DNA from: Silicimonas sp.
GTDB lineage: Bacteria; Pseudomonadota; Alphaproteobacteria; Rhodobacterales; Rhodobacteraceae
Assembly (NCBI GenBank): GCA_022819605.1
Contig: JAJEGW010000059.1
Coordinates: forward strand, 1-64,000
Direction of reading: 5' to 3'
Length of the DNA: 64,000 nt
Part shown: piece by piece, positions 56,876-64,000 of the stretch
Layout: every line of letters starts with the position of its first letter
How positions within the stretch are numbered: the first letter of the stretch is position 1
The notes under the pieces: generated by a model
The model's input: only the letters and a program-made list of their open reading frames with translations
The model's database searches: none
Told to the model about the DNA's origin: nothing
Position numbers and translations under genes: made by a program

Positions 56876-57553
56876 ATGAACTACAGATTCCAGTATGGTG
56901 TTGTCTGGGACAACTTCGGCGCCCTTCTGGAAGGGGCGCTCTTGACGTTTCAGCTGGGCGTCATCGCCTTCGGCGGCGGGGCCCTGATCGGTCTGGTCTG
57001 CGCTTCGCTCAAGACCTATGGACCGTGGCTGGTCCGCTTCCTCGTTGATTGCTACGTCATCTTCATAACCAACACGCCTGCACTGATTCAGATCTATTTC
57101 CTGTATTTCGGCCTGCCTGAAGTGGGCTTGCGCTGGTCGAACGAGGCCTGTCTGCTCATTGGCCTGACGCTGAATGCGGGGGCTTATCTGACGCTGATCC
57201 TGCGGGCCGGGTTCCTTTCGGTCCGGATTACCGAACTGGAGGCTGGGCAGACCATGGGCATGTCGCTGATCCAGCAGGTGCGCTATGTCATCGTGCCCCA
57301 TATCGCGAAGTCGATTTACCCGGCACTGGCCAACTTTTTCATCGTGGTGCTGGTCATGGGTACCTCGATCGGCGCCCTGATCGGGGTCGACGAACTGACC
57401 GGGCAGGCAATCAACCTGTCCACCGTGAACTACCGCTGGCTGGAATACTTCACCGTGGTCGCGGGACTGTATGTCGTGCTCACTTTCATCGCGAGCATCG
57501 GGCTTGCCTATTTCGGGCGCTGGACCTTCCGGGTGAAGGCAAAGATCTTCTGA
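56876..57553 (+). CDS. Amino-acid ABC transporter permease (HisM/GltJ type)
   Basis: 225 residues with about five membrane helices. LLEGALLTFQLGVIAFGGG is the standard N-terminus; ITNTPALIQIYFLYFGLPEVG and the cytoplasmic loop ITELEAGQTMGMSLIQQVRYVIVPHIAKSI contain the EAA-type contact with the ATPase. Its stop overlaps the start of the second permease (TGATG). Confidence 0.93.
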   Translation: MNYRFQYGVVWDNFGALLEGALLTFQLGVIAFGGGALIGLVCASLKTYGPWLVRFLVDCYVIFITNTPALIQIYFLYFGLPEVGLRWSNEACLLIGLTLNAGAYLTLILRAGFLSVRITELEAGQTMGMSLIQQVRYVIVPHIAKSIYPALANFFIVVLVMGTSIGALIGVDELTGQAINLSTVNYRWLEYFTVVAGLYVVLTFIASIGLAYFGRWTFRVKAKIF

Positions 57554-58266
57554 TGGAACGGATACTCGAACAAGTGCCGCGGTTCTTCAGCACGGGCAAT
57601 ATGGTCCTGCTGCTGGAATCGGCCGGACTGACGCTTGCCATGACGGCCACCGGCTGCCTGATCGGTTTCTTCCTGGCTTTCGTCCTTGTTTACCTGCGCC
57701 AGACGCCCGGGCGCTGGGCGCTGCCCCTGCGCTGGATCTGCATCACGTATGTCGAGGTGTTCCGCCGGATTCCATTCATCGTCGTGATCTATCTGGTGCT
57801 TTTCTTCATCCAGGCGGTGACGCCGAATGCGTCCCTCTTCACCATCGCCGTGATCGCGATATGCCTTTATGCCGTCGCCTACACCGCCGACATCATTCGG
57901 GGCGGCATTGAATCCGTGCCGCGGACGCAGGTCGAGGCTGCCGAGGCAATGAACCTTTCGCGACTGCAAACGACGCTGACGATCGTGCTGCCGCAGGCCT
58001 GGCCCGTTATCGTGCCGCCGGCCATCGCTTTTTCGGTCTCGTTCATCAAGGACACCGCGCTCGTCAGCCAGGTTGGGGTCTTCGAACTGACATTCAGGGG
58101 CAAGGAACTGAACAATCAGGGCTATTCCGGGATCCTGGTGTTCGGCACCATTGCCTTTTGCTACTTCCTGATTTCCTTCCCGCTCAGTCTTCTGGGCCAA
58201 CATCTGGAGAAACGACTTGCCACACCTCGCGGTCAGAGACGTGCGCGCAAAATACGGCGCCATTGA
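57553..58266 (+). CDS. Amino-acid ABC transporter permease (HisQ type)
   Basis: 237 residues. LLLESAGLTLAMTATGCLIG, the LRxxPxx-type TYVEVFRRIPFIVVIYLV, and the EAA loop VPRTQVEAAEAMNLSRLQTTLTIVLPQAW identify the family. It pairs with the preceding permease as a heterodimer. Its 3' end overlaps the ATPase gene by 50 bases. Confidence 0.93.
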   Translation: MERILEQVPRFFSTGNMVLLLESAGLTLAMTATGCLIGFFLAFVLVYLRQTPGRWALPLRWICITYVEVFRRIPFIVVIYLVLFFIQAVTPNASLFTIAVIAICLYAVAYTADIIRGGIESVPRTQVEAAEAMNLSRLQTTLTIVLPQAWPVIVPPAIAFSVSFIKDTALVSQVGVFELTFRGKELNNQGYSGILVFGTIAFCYFLISFPLSLLGQHLEKRLATPRGQRRARKIRRH

Positions 58267-58954
58267 GGTCCTGCACGGGATTTCGCTTTCCATCGAAGCT
58301 GGCGAGATCGCAGCGCTCGTCGGTCCTTCGGGTTCTGGGAAATCCACGGTTTTGCGCGCCCTGATGGGGCTGACCCCAATCACCGGCGGGGATGTCATGA
58401 TCGCGGGTGAAAGGATGGACTACTCCAGCGCGCGCGCCGTGCGCGCCGCGCGGGATCGTATGGCGATCGTGTTTCAGCAGTACAATCTGTTCCAGAACAT
58501 GACCGTAATTCGGAACGTCACGCTGGCGCCGACCAAAATCAAGGGCTGGTCCAAGGCTGAGGTCGGGGCCGAGGCGATGCGCCTCCTTGCTCTCGTCGGG
58601 CTGTCGGACAAGGCAGACGCGTACCCGGACCAGCTTTCCGGCGGCCAGCAGCAGCGCGTGGCGCTCGCGCGCGCATTGGCGCTCAAGCCCCAGATCCTGC
58701 TTCTGGACGAGGTGACGTCGGCGCTTGATCCCGAGCTCGTAAACGAAGTGCTGGATGCAGTGCGAAAGCTGGCTGCGGAAGGCATGACCATGGTGATCGT
58801 CAGCCATGAGATGGGTTTTGTCCGCGAAGTCGCGAACAAGGTCGTCTTCATGGATGGCGGCGAAGTGATCGAAAGCGGTTCGCCGGAAGACCTGTTCAAT
58901 GCGCCTAAGACGAACAGGGCGCGGAATTTCTTCAGCAAGATCATCCGACACTGA
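58217..58954 (+). CDS. Amino-acid ABC transporter ATP-binding protein
   Basis: 245 residues from TTG 58217, preceded by GGAG at spacing seven. Walker A LVGPSGSGKSTVLRAL, Q-loop IVFQQYNLFQNMTV, signature LSGGQQQRVALARAL, Walker B ILLLDEVTSALDPEL, switch His in IVSHEMGFVREV: the GlnQ/HisP group. The unusually long overlap (50 bases) with the upstream permease is in a different frame and both frames are well supported. Confidence 0.93.
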   Translation: MPHLAVRDVRAKYGAIEVLHGISLSIEAGEIAALVGPSGSGKSTVLRALMGLTPITGGDVMIAGERMDYSSARAVRAARDRMAIVFQQYNLFQNMTVIRNVTLAPTKIKGWSKAEVGAEAMRLLALVGLSDKADAYPDQLSGGQQQRVALARALALKPQILLLDEVTSALDPELVNEVLDAVRKLAAEGMTMVIVSHEMGFVREVANKVVFMDGGEVIESGSPEDLFNAPKTNRARNFFSKIIRH

Positions 58955-59110
58955 GCGGTTGCGGCAGGATGGGAACCGCAGGGAATTCGGCGAAGCGGTC
59001 TGGCGACGCCGACACGTGTCGCAGGATGTTCCGGCGCAAGGTGAGCGGATTGACGAATTGCCGGAGGGTGTGTGCGGCCCTGGCGCCGGTTCCGATAGAT
59101 TCGGGGCGCG

Positions 59111-60175
59111 ATGCGTCCCGTGCATAGAGACCGCGCCATCCACATCGTGGGTTGCCATGCCGAAGGCGAGGTCGGCGACGTGATCATGAGCGGCGTGGCC
59201 CTGCCGCCCGGTGATACGCTCTGGGAGCAGTCGCGATGGATTCACGAGGACGGTGGCCTGCGGGATTTCGTGCTGAACGAGCCGCGTGGCGGCGTCTTTC
59301 GCCATGTGAACCTGCTGGTTCCGCCGACGGACCCTTCTGCCGCCGCTGGCTTCATCATCATGGAGCCGTCCCACACGCCGCCGATGTCGGGCTCGAACGC
59401 GATCTGCGTGGCAACGGTTCTGCTGGATGAAGGGATCGTGCCGATGACAGAACCCGAGACCCGCTTCCGGATGGAAGCGCCCGGGGGTCTCGTCGACATC
59501 GTCGCAACCTGCCGTGCTGGGAAGGCGCAGTCGATCCGGGTGACCAATGTCGCGAGTTTCGTCGGAAAGCGCGACGCGTTCGTGGAGGTCGCAGGACTCG
59601 GGTCCCTCAGGGTGGACACTGCCTATGGCGGCGACAGCTTCGTGATCGTGGAAGCGGCGGATGTGGGCCTGCGGCTGCGGCCTGACGTCGCGCAGGATCT
59701 CGTGGAAGCGGGCATGCGGATCACGCGCGCGGCGACCGAGCAGCTTGGTTTCCACCATCCATGTCTTCCCAGCTGGACCCACATCTCTTTCTGCCAGTTC
59801 ACGGATCCTGTGCGGCACGTCGACGGGCTACTGACCGGACGGAACACTGTGGTCATCGATCCCGGCAAATTGGACCGCAGCCCGACGGGAACGGGATGTT
59901 CCGCCCGCATGGCGCTTCTTCGGGCAGAGGGACTGTTGAAGCCAGGGGACCGGTTCGTGGGCGAATCAATCCTGGGCACCCGGTTCAATTGCCGGGTCGA
60001 GGCGGACTGCACCGTTGGCGAGATTCCCGGAATCCTGCCATCTGTGTCTGGTCGGGCGTGGGTGACCGAGACGCGCCAATTGATGCTTGATCCCCAGGAC
60101 CCATTCCCAAGGGGTTACAGGGTTGGAGACACCTGGCCGCTTCCCGGGCGCGGCACGACGGAGGACGAAAAATGA
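59111..60175 (+). CDS. Proline racemase family protein with Ser/Thr at the catalytic Cys sites
   Basis: 354 residues with the proline-racemase superfamily fold: [48 protein letters not shown]-type [13 protein letters not shown]. True racemases and 4-hydroxyproline epimerases use two Cys, in MCGHG and RSPCGTG motifs. Here these read MSGSN (Ser93) and RSPTGTGC (Thr259; a Cys is displaced to 263). Trans-3-hydroxyproline dehydratases keep Cys at the first site and have Thr at the second, so this matches none of the classic pairs. Similar MSGSN/SPTGTGC proteins occur in Rhizobiales, and as far as I recall lack racemase, epimerase and dehydratase activity. Its reaction is therefore uncertain, though a hydroxyproline-like substrate fits the context. 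It overlaps the SnoaL-like gene by four bases. Confidence 0.88.
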   Translation: MRPVHRDRAIHIVGCHAEGEVGDVIMSGVALPPGDTLWEQSRWIHEDGGLRDFVLNEPRGGVFRHVNLLVPPTDPSAAAGFIIMEPSHTPPMSGSNAICVATVLLDEGIVPMTEPETRFRMEAPGGLVDIVATCRAGKAQSIRVTNVASFVGKRDAFVEVAGLGSLRVDTAYGGDSFVIVEAADVGLRLRPDVAQDLVEAGMRITRAATEQLGFHHPCLPSWTHISFCQFTDPVRHVDGLLTGRNTVVIDPGKLDRSPTGTGCSARMALLRAEGLLKPGDRFVGESILGTRFNCRVEADCTVGEIPGILPSVSGRAWVTETRQLMLDPQDPFPRGYRVGDTWPLPGRGTTEDEK

Positions 60176-60651
60176 CGGACGCTGACCGGCGCGAGATCGA
60201 GGATGTTCTCGTGGACTATTGCCGGATGCTCGACCGGATGGACCTTGAGGGCCTGTCCCGTCTCTTCACGGCGGATTGCGAGGTGATCTTCGGCCCCGAC
60301 CCGCGGCTGTGCGCCTCAGGGCGCGACGATCTCCGCCGGTCGATGGAGAGAATGTGGCGCTGGCAGCGCACGGCGCATCATTTGTCAAATGTCAGGGTCT
60401 GGCCCGAAGGTGCGGACACGGCACGTGTCGAAAGCTGCGTCCACGCCTGGCATGAGGCACCGAACGGCACGACGGCGGAGGTCTTCGGCATCTACTGCGA
60501 CCGCCTGGTCCGCGCTCACGGCAACTGGCGCATCGCGCGCCGCGAAATGGCGATGAACGGTTCGCAAGGCGCTTTCCGCGTCCAGATACCTCAGGCCGAA
60601 AGGGCTGCGCCGCCACAGGGCTGGTTGCCGCCAGAGGGGTTGGATGGCTAA
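60172..60651 (+). CDS. SnoaL-like (NTF2-fold) protein
   Basis: 159 residues, single SnoaL_4/DUF4440-type NTF2-like domain: [65 protein letters not shown]. Members are small enzymes or ligand-binding proteins (for example dehydratases, isomerases, or oxygenase small subunits). It is translationally coupled to the racemase-family gene (ATGA overlap), so it probably acts in the same pathway. No specific function can be assigned. Confidence 0.85.
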   Translation: MTDADRREIEDVLVDYCRMLDRMDLEGLSRLFTADCEVIFGPDPRLCASGRDDLRRSMERMWRWQRTAHHLSNVRVWPEGADTARVESCVHAWHEAPNGTTAEVFGIYCDRLVRAHGNWRIARREMAMNGSQGAFRVQIPQAERAAPPQGWLPPEGLDG

Positions 60652-60663
60652 GGCATGCTGACA

Positions 60664-61036
60664 ATCGGGCTTCTTCGAGCAAGCCCTCCACCTGATGCAA
60701 CGCTGCCACGAGGCTCTCGTCGACCTTGGCTCAGCACGTCGCCACCACCCGGAACTCTCCTGTTCTTGCAATCTGGTCGAACTGATGTCGCCACTTGTGC
60801 ATCTTGTGGTCAAGATGCCGGACATCTGCTCGCCTCTCTCTTGGGGCGGGTTGGGGGTTACGTGAATCGATCGTGTCGGCGACCGTTCCGACAATCGCGA
60901 TCCGGAAGGCGATGAGGAGATTGTAACCAGGCGCCGCCAAAGCTCTCGGGCAGGTGCCGGATCGTGGCAATCGCGCATGCCTGTTGCCGGACTTCAAGCT
61001 GCCTCCAGGCCATGACTGCACAGGGGTGCGCCACAT
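60664..61036 (-). pseudogene. Decayed IS5-like transposase remnant
   Basis: The minus strand carries a degraded C-terminal part of an IS5-type DDE transposase: SRNPQPAPRERRADVRHLDH then KMHKWRHQFDQI and EFRVVATC, a stop, then AKVDESLVAALHQVEGLL. This follows the pattern of relatives (SRKNRK, YDKxxYKWRHxIENxF, FRRIATRYDKTDESFxAMxHLA). The conserved Glu of KWRHxIEN is lost and a stop interrupts the frame, so it is inactive. It fills most of the gap between the SnoaL-like gene and the GntR regulator. Confidence 0.42.
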
Positions 61037-61055
61037 GATGGAATGAAGGACGGGA

Positions 61056-61733
61056 TCAGCCCTTCTTGATGTCGGTCATGTCGACGTCGATGCCCGGCGA
61101 TCGGCCGATGAGCTGTGACAGCCGCTCGCGGAAATAGGCTGCGTGGCTTGTCATCACGTCGATCAGGGTTTCGCGATCCCGATCTTCGATGGCCTTGATG
61201 ATCTTGAGATGCTCGGAAATGGCCCGTTCGAACAGAGACACCTGCGCTTCGCCGAATTCTTCGGAATGGCCGTACTCGTCTCGAAAAATGAAATAGGACA
61301 CCCGACGTGCCAGGTTGGTAAGTTGCCAGGAATAACGCGTCAGGAACGAGTTCTGCGTTGCCATGGCAAGCCTGTTGTGGAATTCCGCATTCGAGCTGGT
61401 GACGCCAAGAAAGTCCAATTCACCGGCGCGTGCCTCATAGGCTTCCTCGATTCGCCGCAATTCGTCGATCAAGTCCGTGTCCCGGAATACCAATACCGAC
61501 GCCACGGTACGCTCGGACAGGATATAGGCCTCGAACAATTCGCGCGTGTTGATGATGTTCAAGGGCGTGACCCGAAGACCGCGATTGCCGCGGGATTCGA
61601 TCAGGCCTTCCGAGATCAGCCGGTTCAAGGCCTCGCGCAGGGGCGTTCGACCGATTTCCAGTTCGGACAACAGCCTTTTCTCGTCGATGTTGTATCCCGG
61701 TTCGAGCGTGAGATCGACGATTCGATCCCGCAA
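61056..61733 (-). CDS. GntR family regulator (FCD domain)
   Basis: 225 residues from TTG 61733; winged helix at the N-terminus (LRDRIVDLTLEPG, LLSELEIGRTPLREALNRLI, GLIESRGNRGLRVTPL) and an FCD ligand domain (about 75-210) with metal-binding positions in SNAEFHNRLAMAT, SEHLKIIKAI and MTSHAAYFRERL. The frame is open for about 30 more codons upstream to the end of hyuB but has no ATG there; a non-ATG start further up, such as ATT near 61794, is possible, as the first winged helix looks slightly short. It follows hyuB on the same strand and is the obvious regulator of the hydantoinase genes and maybe of the ABC operon. Confidence 0.88.
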   Translation of the reverse strand: MRDRIVDLTLEPGYNIDEKRLLSELEIGRTPLREALNRLISEGLIESRGNRGLRVTPLNIINTRELFEAYILSERTVASVLVFRDTDLIDELRRIEEAYEARAGELDFLGVTSSNAEFHNRLAMATQNSFLTRYSWQLTNLARRVSYFIFRDEYGHSEEFGEAQVSLFERAISEHLKIIKAIEDRDRETLIDVMTSHAAYFRERLSQLIGRSPGIDVDMTDIKKG

Positions 61734-61822
61734 CAGGCTTGTCGCCCCATCCGTTCTCGAGATGGTCTCTGCGGGGCGGAAGGCATTGTCTTGCTTAATG
61801 ATGATCGTTGCCTCGGTTGCAG

Positions 61823-63502
61823 TCAGTCCGCTTTCTTGCGTGCTTTCCCGTAATGGTCATCGATAAATCCTGCCGAGAACTTTCCGCTTTCCAGATCTTC
61901 TTCCAAGGCGTCCCGCGATCTCCTTTGCGGGTCGCCATATCCGCCGGCACCTGCCGTGATGACACTTATAACGCCGCTTGGACCGACTCGCAAAGTCGAG
62001 GGCTTGTTGGCAAGCCTGCTTTCCGTGCCGTCATCATGGAGCACCGCGAAACGTCCCGTCCCTCCCGGGCCGCCGCCGAAAATGCCCCATGGCGGGTTGA
62101 CGAAACGCTCGCCTTGGCCCGAGAACGTCGTCTCGTGGCCAAGCGGACGGTAGTCGCGACGAAGCGCGAGGCCACCGCGGTACTCGCCTGCACCGCCCGA
62201 ATCCTCGACCAGTTCGTAACGCTCGATCATCAGTGGATACTCGGTTTCAAGTGCCTCGATCGGCAGGTTCGAGGTGTTAGTCATATGGATCTGGACCCCG
62301 TCCGTTCCGTCCTTGTAGGCGCGTGCGCCCGCGCCACCTCCCAACGTTTCAAGATAGACATAGTACCGACCTTTTTCGTCTCGCCCGAAGAAGGCTGCCG
62401 AGGTGTTTGCGCCGTTCGATGCGCCGATGATGCGTTCGGGATAGGCAGGCGCCAGTGCGCCAAATATCACGTCGACGATCCGCTGTGCCGTTTGCGCTCG
62501 CGCTGCGGACGCTGCCGGGAAGGCTGCATTCACGATCGTGCCTTCCTCGGCCTTGATTGTCACCGGGTCGAGCATCCCGTGGTTCTGAGGACAATCGGGA
62601 TCCAGAAGCACCTTCATGCAGTACAGGCATGCCGCCTGAAGACCGGCCATGGTGACGTTGTTGTTGCCTTCAACCTGTTTTTCAGTGCCGTGGAAATCGA
62701 ACTCGATTTCATCGCCCGACACGGTGATCGCAACCTTGATGCGAATGTTCTCGCGCGAAAGCCCATCATCGTCGATCAGGTCTTCGAATTCGTAGACGCC
62801 GTCAGGCAGGTCGCGGATCGCTGCACGGGTCCGGCGGGCAACGGCGGCGATAATGGCGTCGCAGCCCTCAATCACCCGATCCGGCCCCCAACGCTTGATA
62901 AGCGGCATTGCGCGGCGGACTCCCAGTTGGTTCGACGCGATCTGCGCGTTGTAGTCGCCCAGTCTTTCCTCGGGCACGCGGACGTTCAGAAGCACGAGGT
63001 CCATCACGTCCTGAACGACCTTGCCGTCTTCCATCAGCCGGATCGGTGGAATACGCAGACCTTCCTGGTAAATCTCGGTCATTCCTCCCGCCATCGAGCC
63101 CGGTGACATTCCCCCGATGTCGGCATGGTGGGCGATGTTGCAGGCAAACATGATCAGCCGATCTTCGTGAAAGATCGGCGTTGCGATGGCCACGTCCGGC
63201 AGATGCGATCCGCGCCCGACATAGGGGTCGTTCGACATGTACATGTCGCCGGGCTTCATGCCGTCCTTACCGAATTTTTCCAGCACGACCTCGACCAGTC
63301 CCAGCATCGACGCAAGGTGCAGCGGCATGCTTTCTCCCTGAACGACGACCCGCCCGTCGGGATCGAAAAGCGCAGTGGAATGATCCTTTCGCTCCTTGAT
63401 GTTGGTCGAATAGGACGCCTTCATCAGCGCGATGTACATCTCGTCTGCAACGCTCGCCATGGCGTTCCGAAGGATCTCGGCTTCAATTGGAGAAATCGCC
63501 AT
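61823..63502 (-). CDS. hyuB: Hydantoinase/oxoprolinase subunit B
   Basis: 559 residues of the HyuB family: ISPIEAEILRNAMASVADEM, ERKDHSTALFDPDGRVVVQ, MYMSNDPYVGRGSHLPDV, PIFHEDRLIMFACNIAHHADIGG, DSGGAGEYRGGLALRRDY. With HyuA it forms ATP-dependent hydrolases or carboxylases (5-oxoprolinase, N-methylhydantoinase, acetone carboxylase group). The substrate is not fixed; 5-oxoproline or a hydantoin would suit the proline-like context. It starts three bases after the hyuA stop. Confidence 0.93.
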   Translation of the reverse strand: MAISPIEAEILRNAMASVADEMYIALMKASYSTNIKERKDHSTALFDPDGRVVVQGESMPLHLASMLGLVEVVLEKFGKDGMKPGDMYMSNDPYVGRGSHLPDVAIATPIFHEDRLIMFACNIAHHADIGGMSPGSMAGGMTEIYQEGLRIPPIRLMEDGKVVQDVMDLVLLNVRVPEERLGDYNAQIASNQLGVRRAMPLIKRWGPDRVIEGCDAIIAAVARRTRAAIRDLPDGVYEFEDLIDDDGLSRENIRIKVAITVSGDEIEFDFHGTEKQVEGNNNVTMAGLQAACLYCMKVLLDPDCPQNHGMLDPVTIKAEEGTIVNAAFPAASAARAQTAQRIVDVIFGALAPAYPERIIGASNGANTSAAFFGRDEKGRYYVYLETLGGGAGARAYKDGTDGVQIHMTNTSNLPIEALETEYPLMIERYELVEDSGGAGEYRGGLALRRDYRPLGHETTFSGQGERFVNPPWGIFGGGPGGTGRFAVLHDDGTESRLANKPSTLRVGPSGVISVITAGAGGYGDPQRRSRDALEEDLESGKFSAGFIDDHYGKARKKAD

Positions 63503-63505
63503 GGA

Positions 63506-64000
63506 TCAGTGTCCCTTCACGTCGATGACAAGGTTGCCCCACGGGTCTGTCGTGGCCCGGTCACCGGGAAAGATCAGAACCGTCGTGTCCATCTGTTCGA
63601 CGATGGCGGGGCCTTCGATGACTTGTCCCTTGGACAGATCACTGCGGCTGAACAGCGGCGTTTCGATCCGTTCAGTGCCTTCGAACAGTGTCATGCGGTG
63701 TCCGTCGGGTGTTGCGGGGGCGGTCTCCGGCGCCATCGGAAGTTCAGGCTCTTCCAATTTGCCAATGGCTTTGACGGCCACGTTCACGATCTGAACCGCT
63801 TCGCTTTCCGAGGCAAATCCATAGGTGAACTCGTGCGCAATGAGGAACGCTCTCGTGAGGTCGGCGATCAGGGCATCGTCGTCCTTGGCCAGATCCAATT
63901 CGAGAGAGAGTTCGTAATTCTGACCGAAATTGCGTGCGCCTACAGTCCATACCCTGCGCTGCAGGTGGCTGGGCACGTCTTCTGACGCGAACCACTCGGT
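63506..64000 (-). CDS. hyuA: Hydantoinase/oxoprolinase subunit A, C-terminal part
   Basis: The last 164 residues of a HyuA-family protein; the gene continues beyond the right edge. Seen: VWTVGARNFGQNYELSLELD-type beta segments, the C-terminal domain EGPAIVEQMDTTVLIFPGD and NLVIDVKGH at the end. The ATP-binding N-terminal domain is outside the window. It is upstream of hyuB in the operon. Confidence 0.9.
   Translation of the reverse strand, partial: TEWFASEDVPSHLQRRVWTVGARNFGQNYELSLELDLAKDDDALIADLTRAFLIAHEFTYGFASESEAVQIVNVAVKAIGKLEEPELPMAPETAPATPDGHRMTLFEGTERIETPLFSRSDLSKGQVIEGPAIVEQMDTTVLIFPGDRATTDPWGNLVIDVKGH

Noticed and set aside
58184-59818. A 544-codon minus-strand open frame
   Set aside because: It runs antisense across the ABC ATPase and racemase-family genes; no motif was found.
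1-64000. CRISPR array, prophage or intact insertion sequence
   Set aside because: No regularly spaced repeats, phage structural genes or complete transposase were seen; only two decayed transposase pieces.

Overview
The window is GC-rich chromosomal DNA from an alphaproteobacterium, most likely Rhodobacterales or a close relative. Support for this comes from a RegA/PrrA-type response regulator beside ahcY, the chain tsaD-gpsA-EVE opposite hemD-mitofilin-hemY, and the block ubiB-ubiE / mutM-enoyl-CoA hydratase-rpsT. Genes are dense, many neighbours overlap by 1-4 bases, and TTG/GTG starts are frequent. No phage, plasmid replication gene, CRISPR array or intact insertion sequence was seen.

Layout. 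0-3.2 kb: regA, an HD-domain phosphohydrolase and ahcY. 3.3-7.5 kb: an outer-membrane barrel protein divergent from an RND/MMPL exporter. 7.7-15.8 kb: housekeeping (glycerate kinase, DUF1761, EVE, gpsA, tsaD, hemD, mitofilin-like, hemY) and tRNA-Thr(CGT). 15.8-17.3 kb: a coiled-coil envelope gene that has lost its OmpA domain. 17.4-26.3 kb: threonine aldolase, then a divergent organosulfate-type locus: TctC-TctB-TctA transporter, metallo-hydrolase and sulfatase on one strand, MarR regulator and a second sulfatase on the other. 26.3-29.9 kb: peroxidase-like protein, rhodanese, phytanoyl-CoA dioxygenase-like enzyme and Rieske oxygenase. 30.4-33.5 kb: a tungstate-type ABC operon ending in its likely HTH/binding-domain regulator. 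33.6-35.4 kb: an IlvD/Edd dehydratase interrupted by an in-frame stop. 35.5-42 kb: ubiB, ubiE, mutM, enoyl-CoA hydratase, rpsT, cobalamin adenosyltransferase, HIG1 protein, SDR. 42.7-49.5 kb: a DUF1302-DUF1329-YCF48-like-RND cluster. 49.8-52.1 kb: parC.

52.4-64 kb is an accessory region that reads as catabolism of proline-like compounds: aconitase X (cis-3-hydroxyproline dehydratase type), a DHDPS-family enzyme resembling pyrroline-4-hydroxy-2-carboxylate deaminase, a decayed RidA gene, a polar amino-acid ABC transporter, a proline-racemase-family protein with Ser and Thr in place of both catalytic Cys, a SnoaL-like protein, a GntR/FCD regulator and hydantoinase/oxoprolinase subunits. Two decayed transposase remnants (ISAzo13-like near 54.4 kb, IS5-like near 60.8 kb) bracket its centre.

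The most notable observations are the three damaged genes (OmpA-domain loss, dehydratase nonsense codon, RidA frameshift), the Cys-less racemase homologue in a hydroxyproline context, the paired sulfatase/TTT locus with a three-half-site operator candidate, and two separate RND-plus-outer-membrane export sets.
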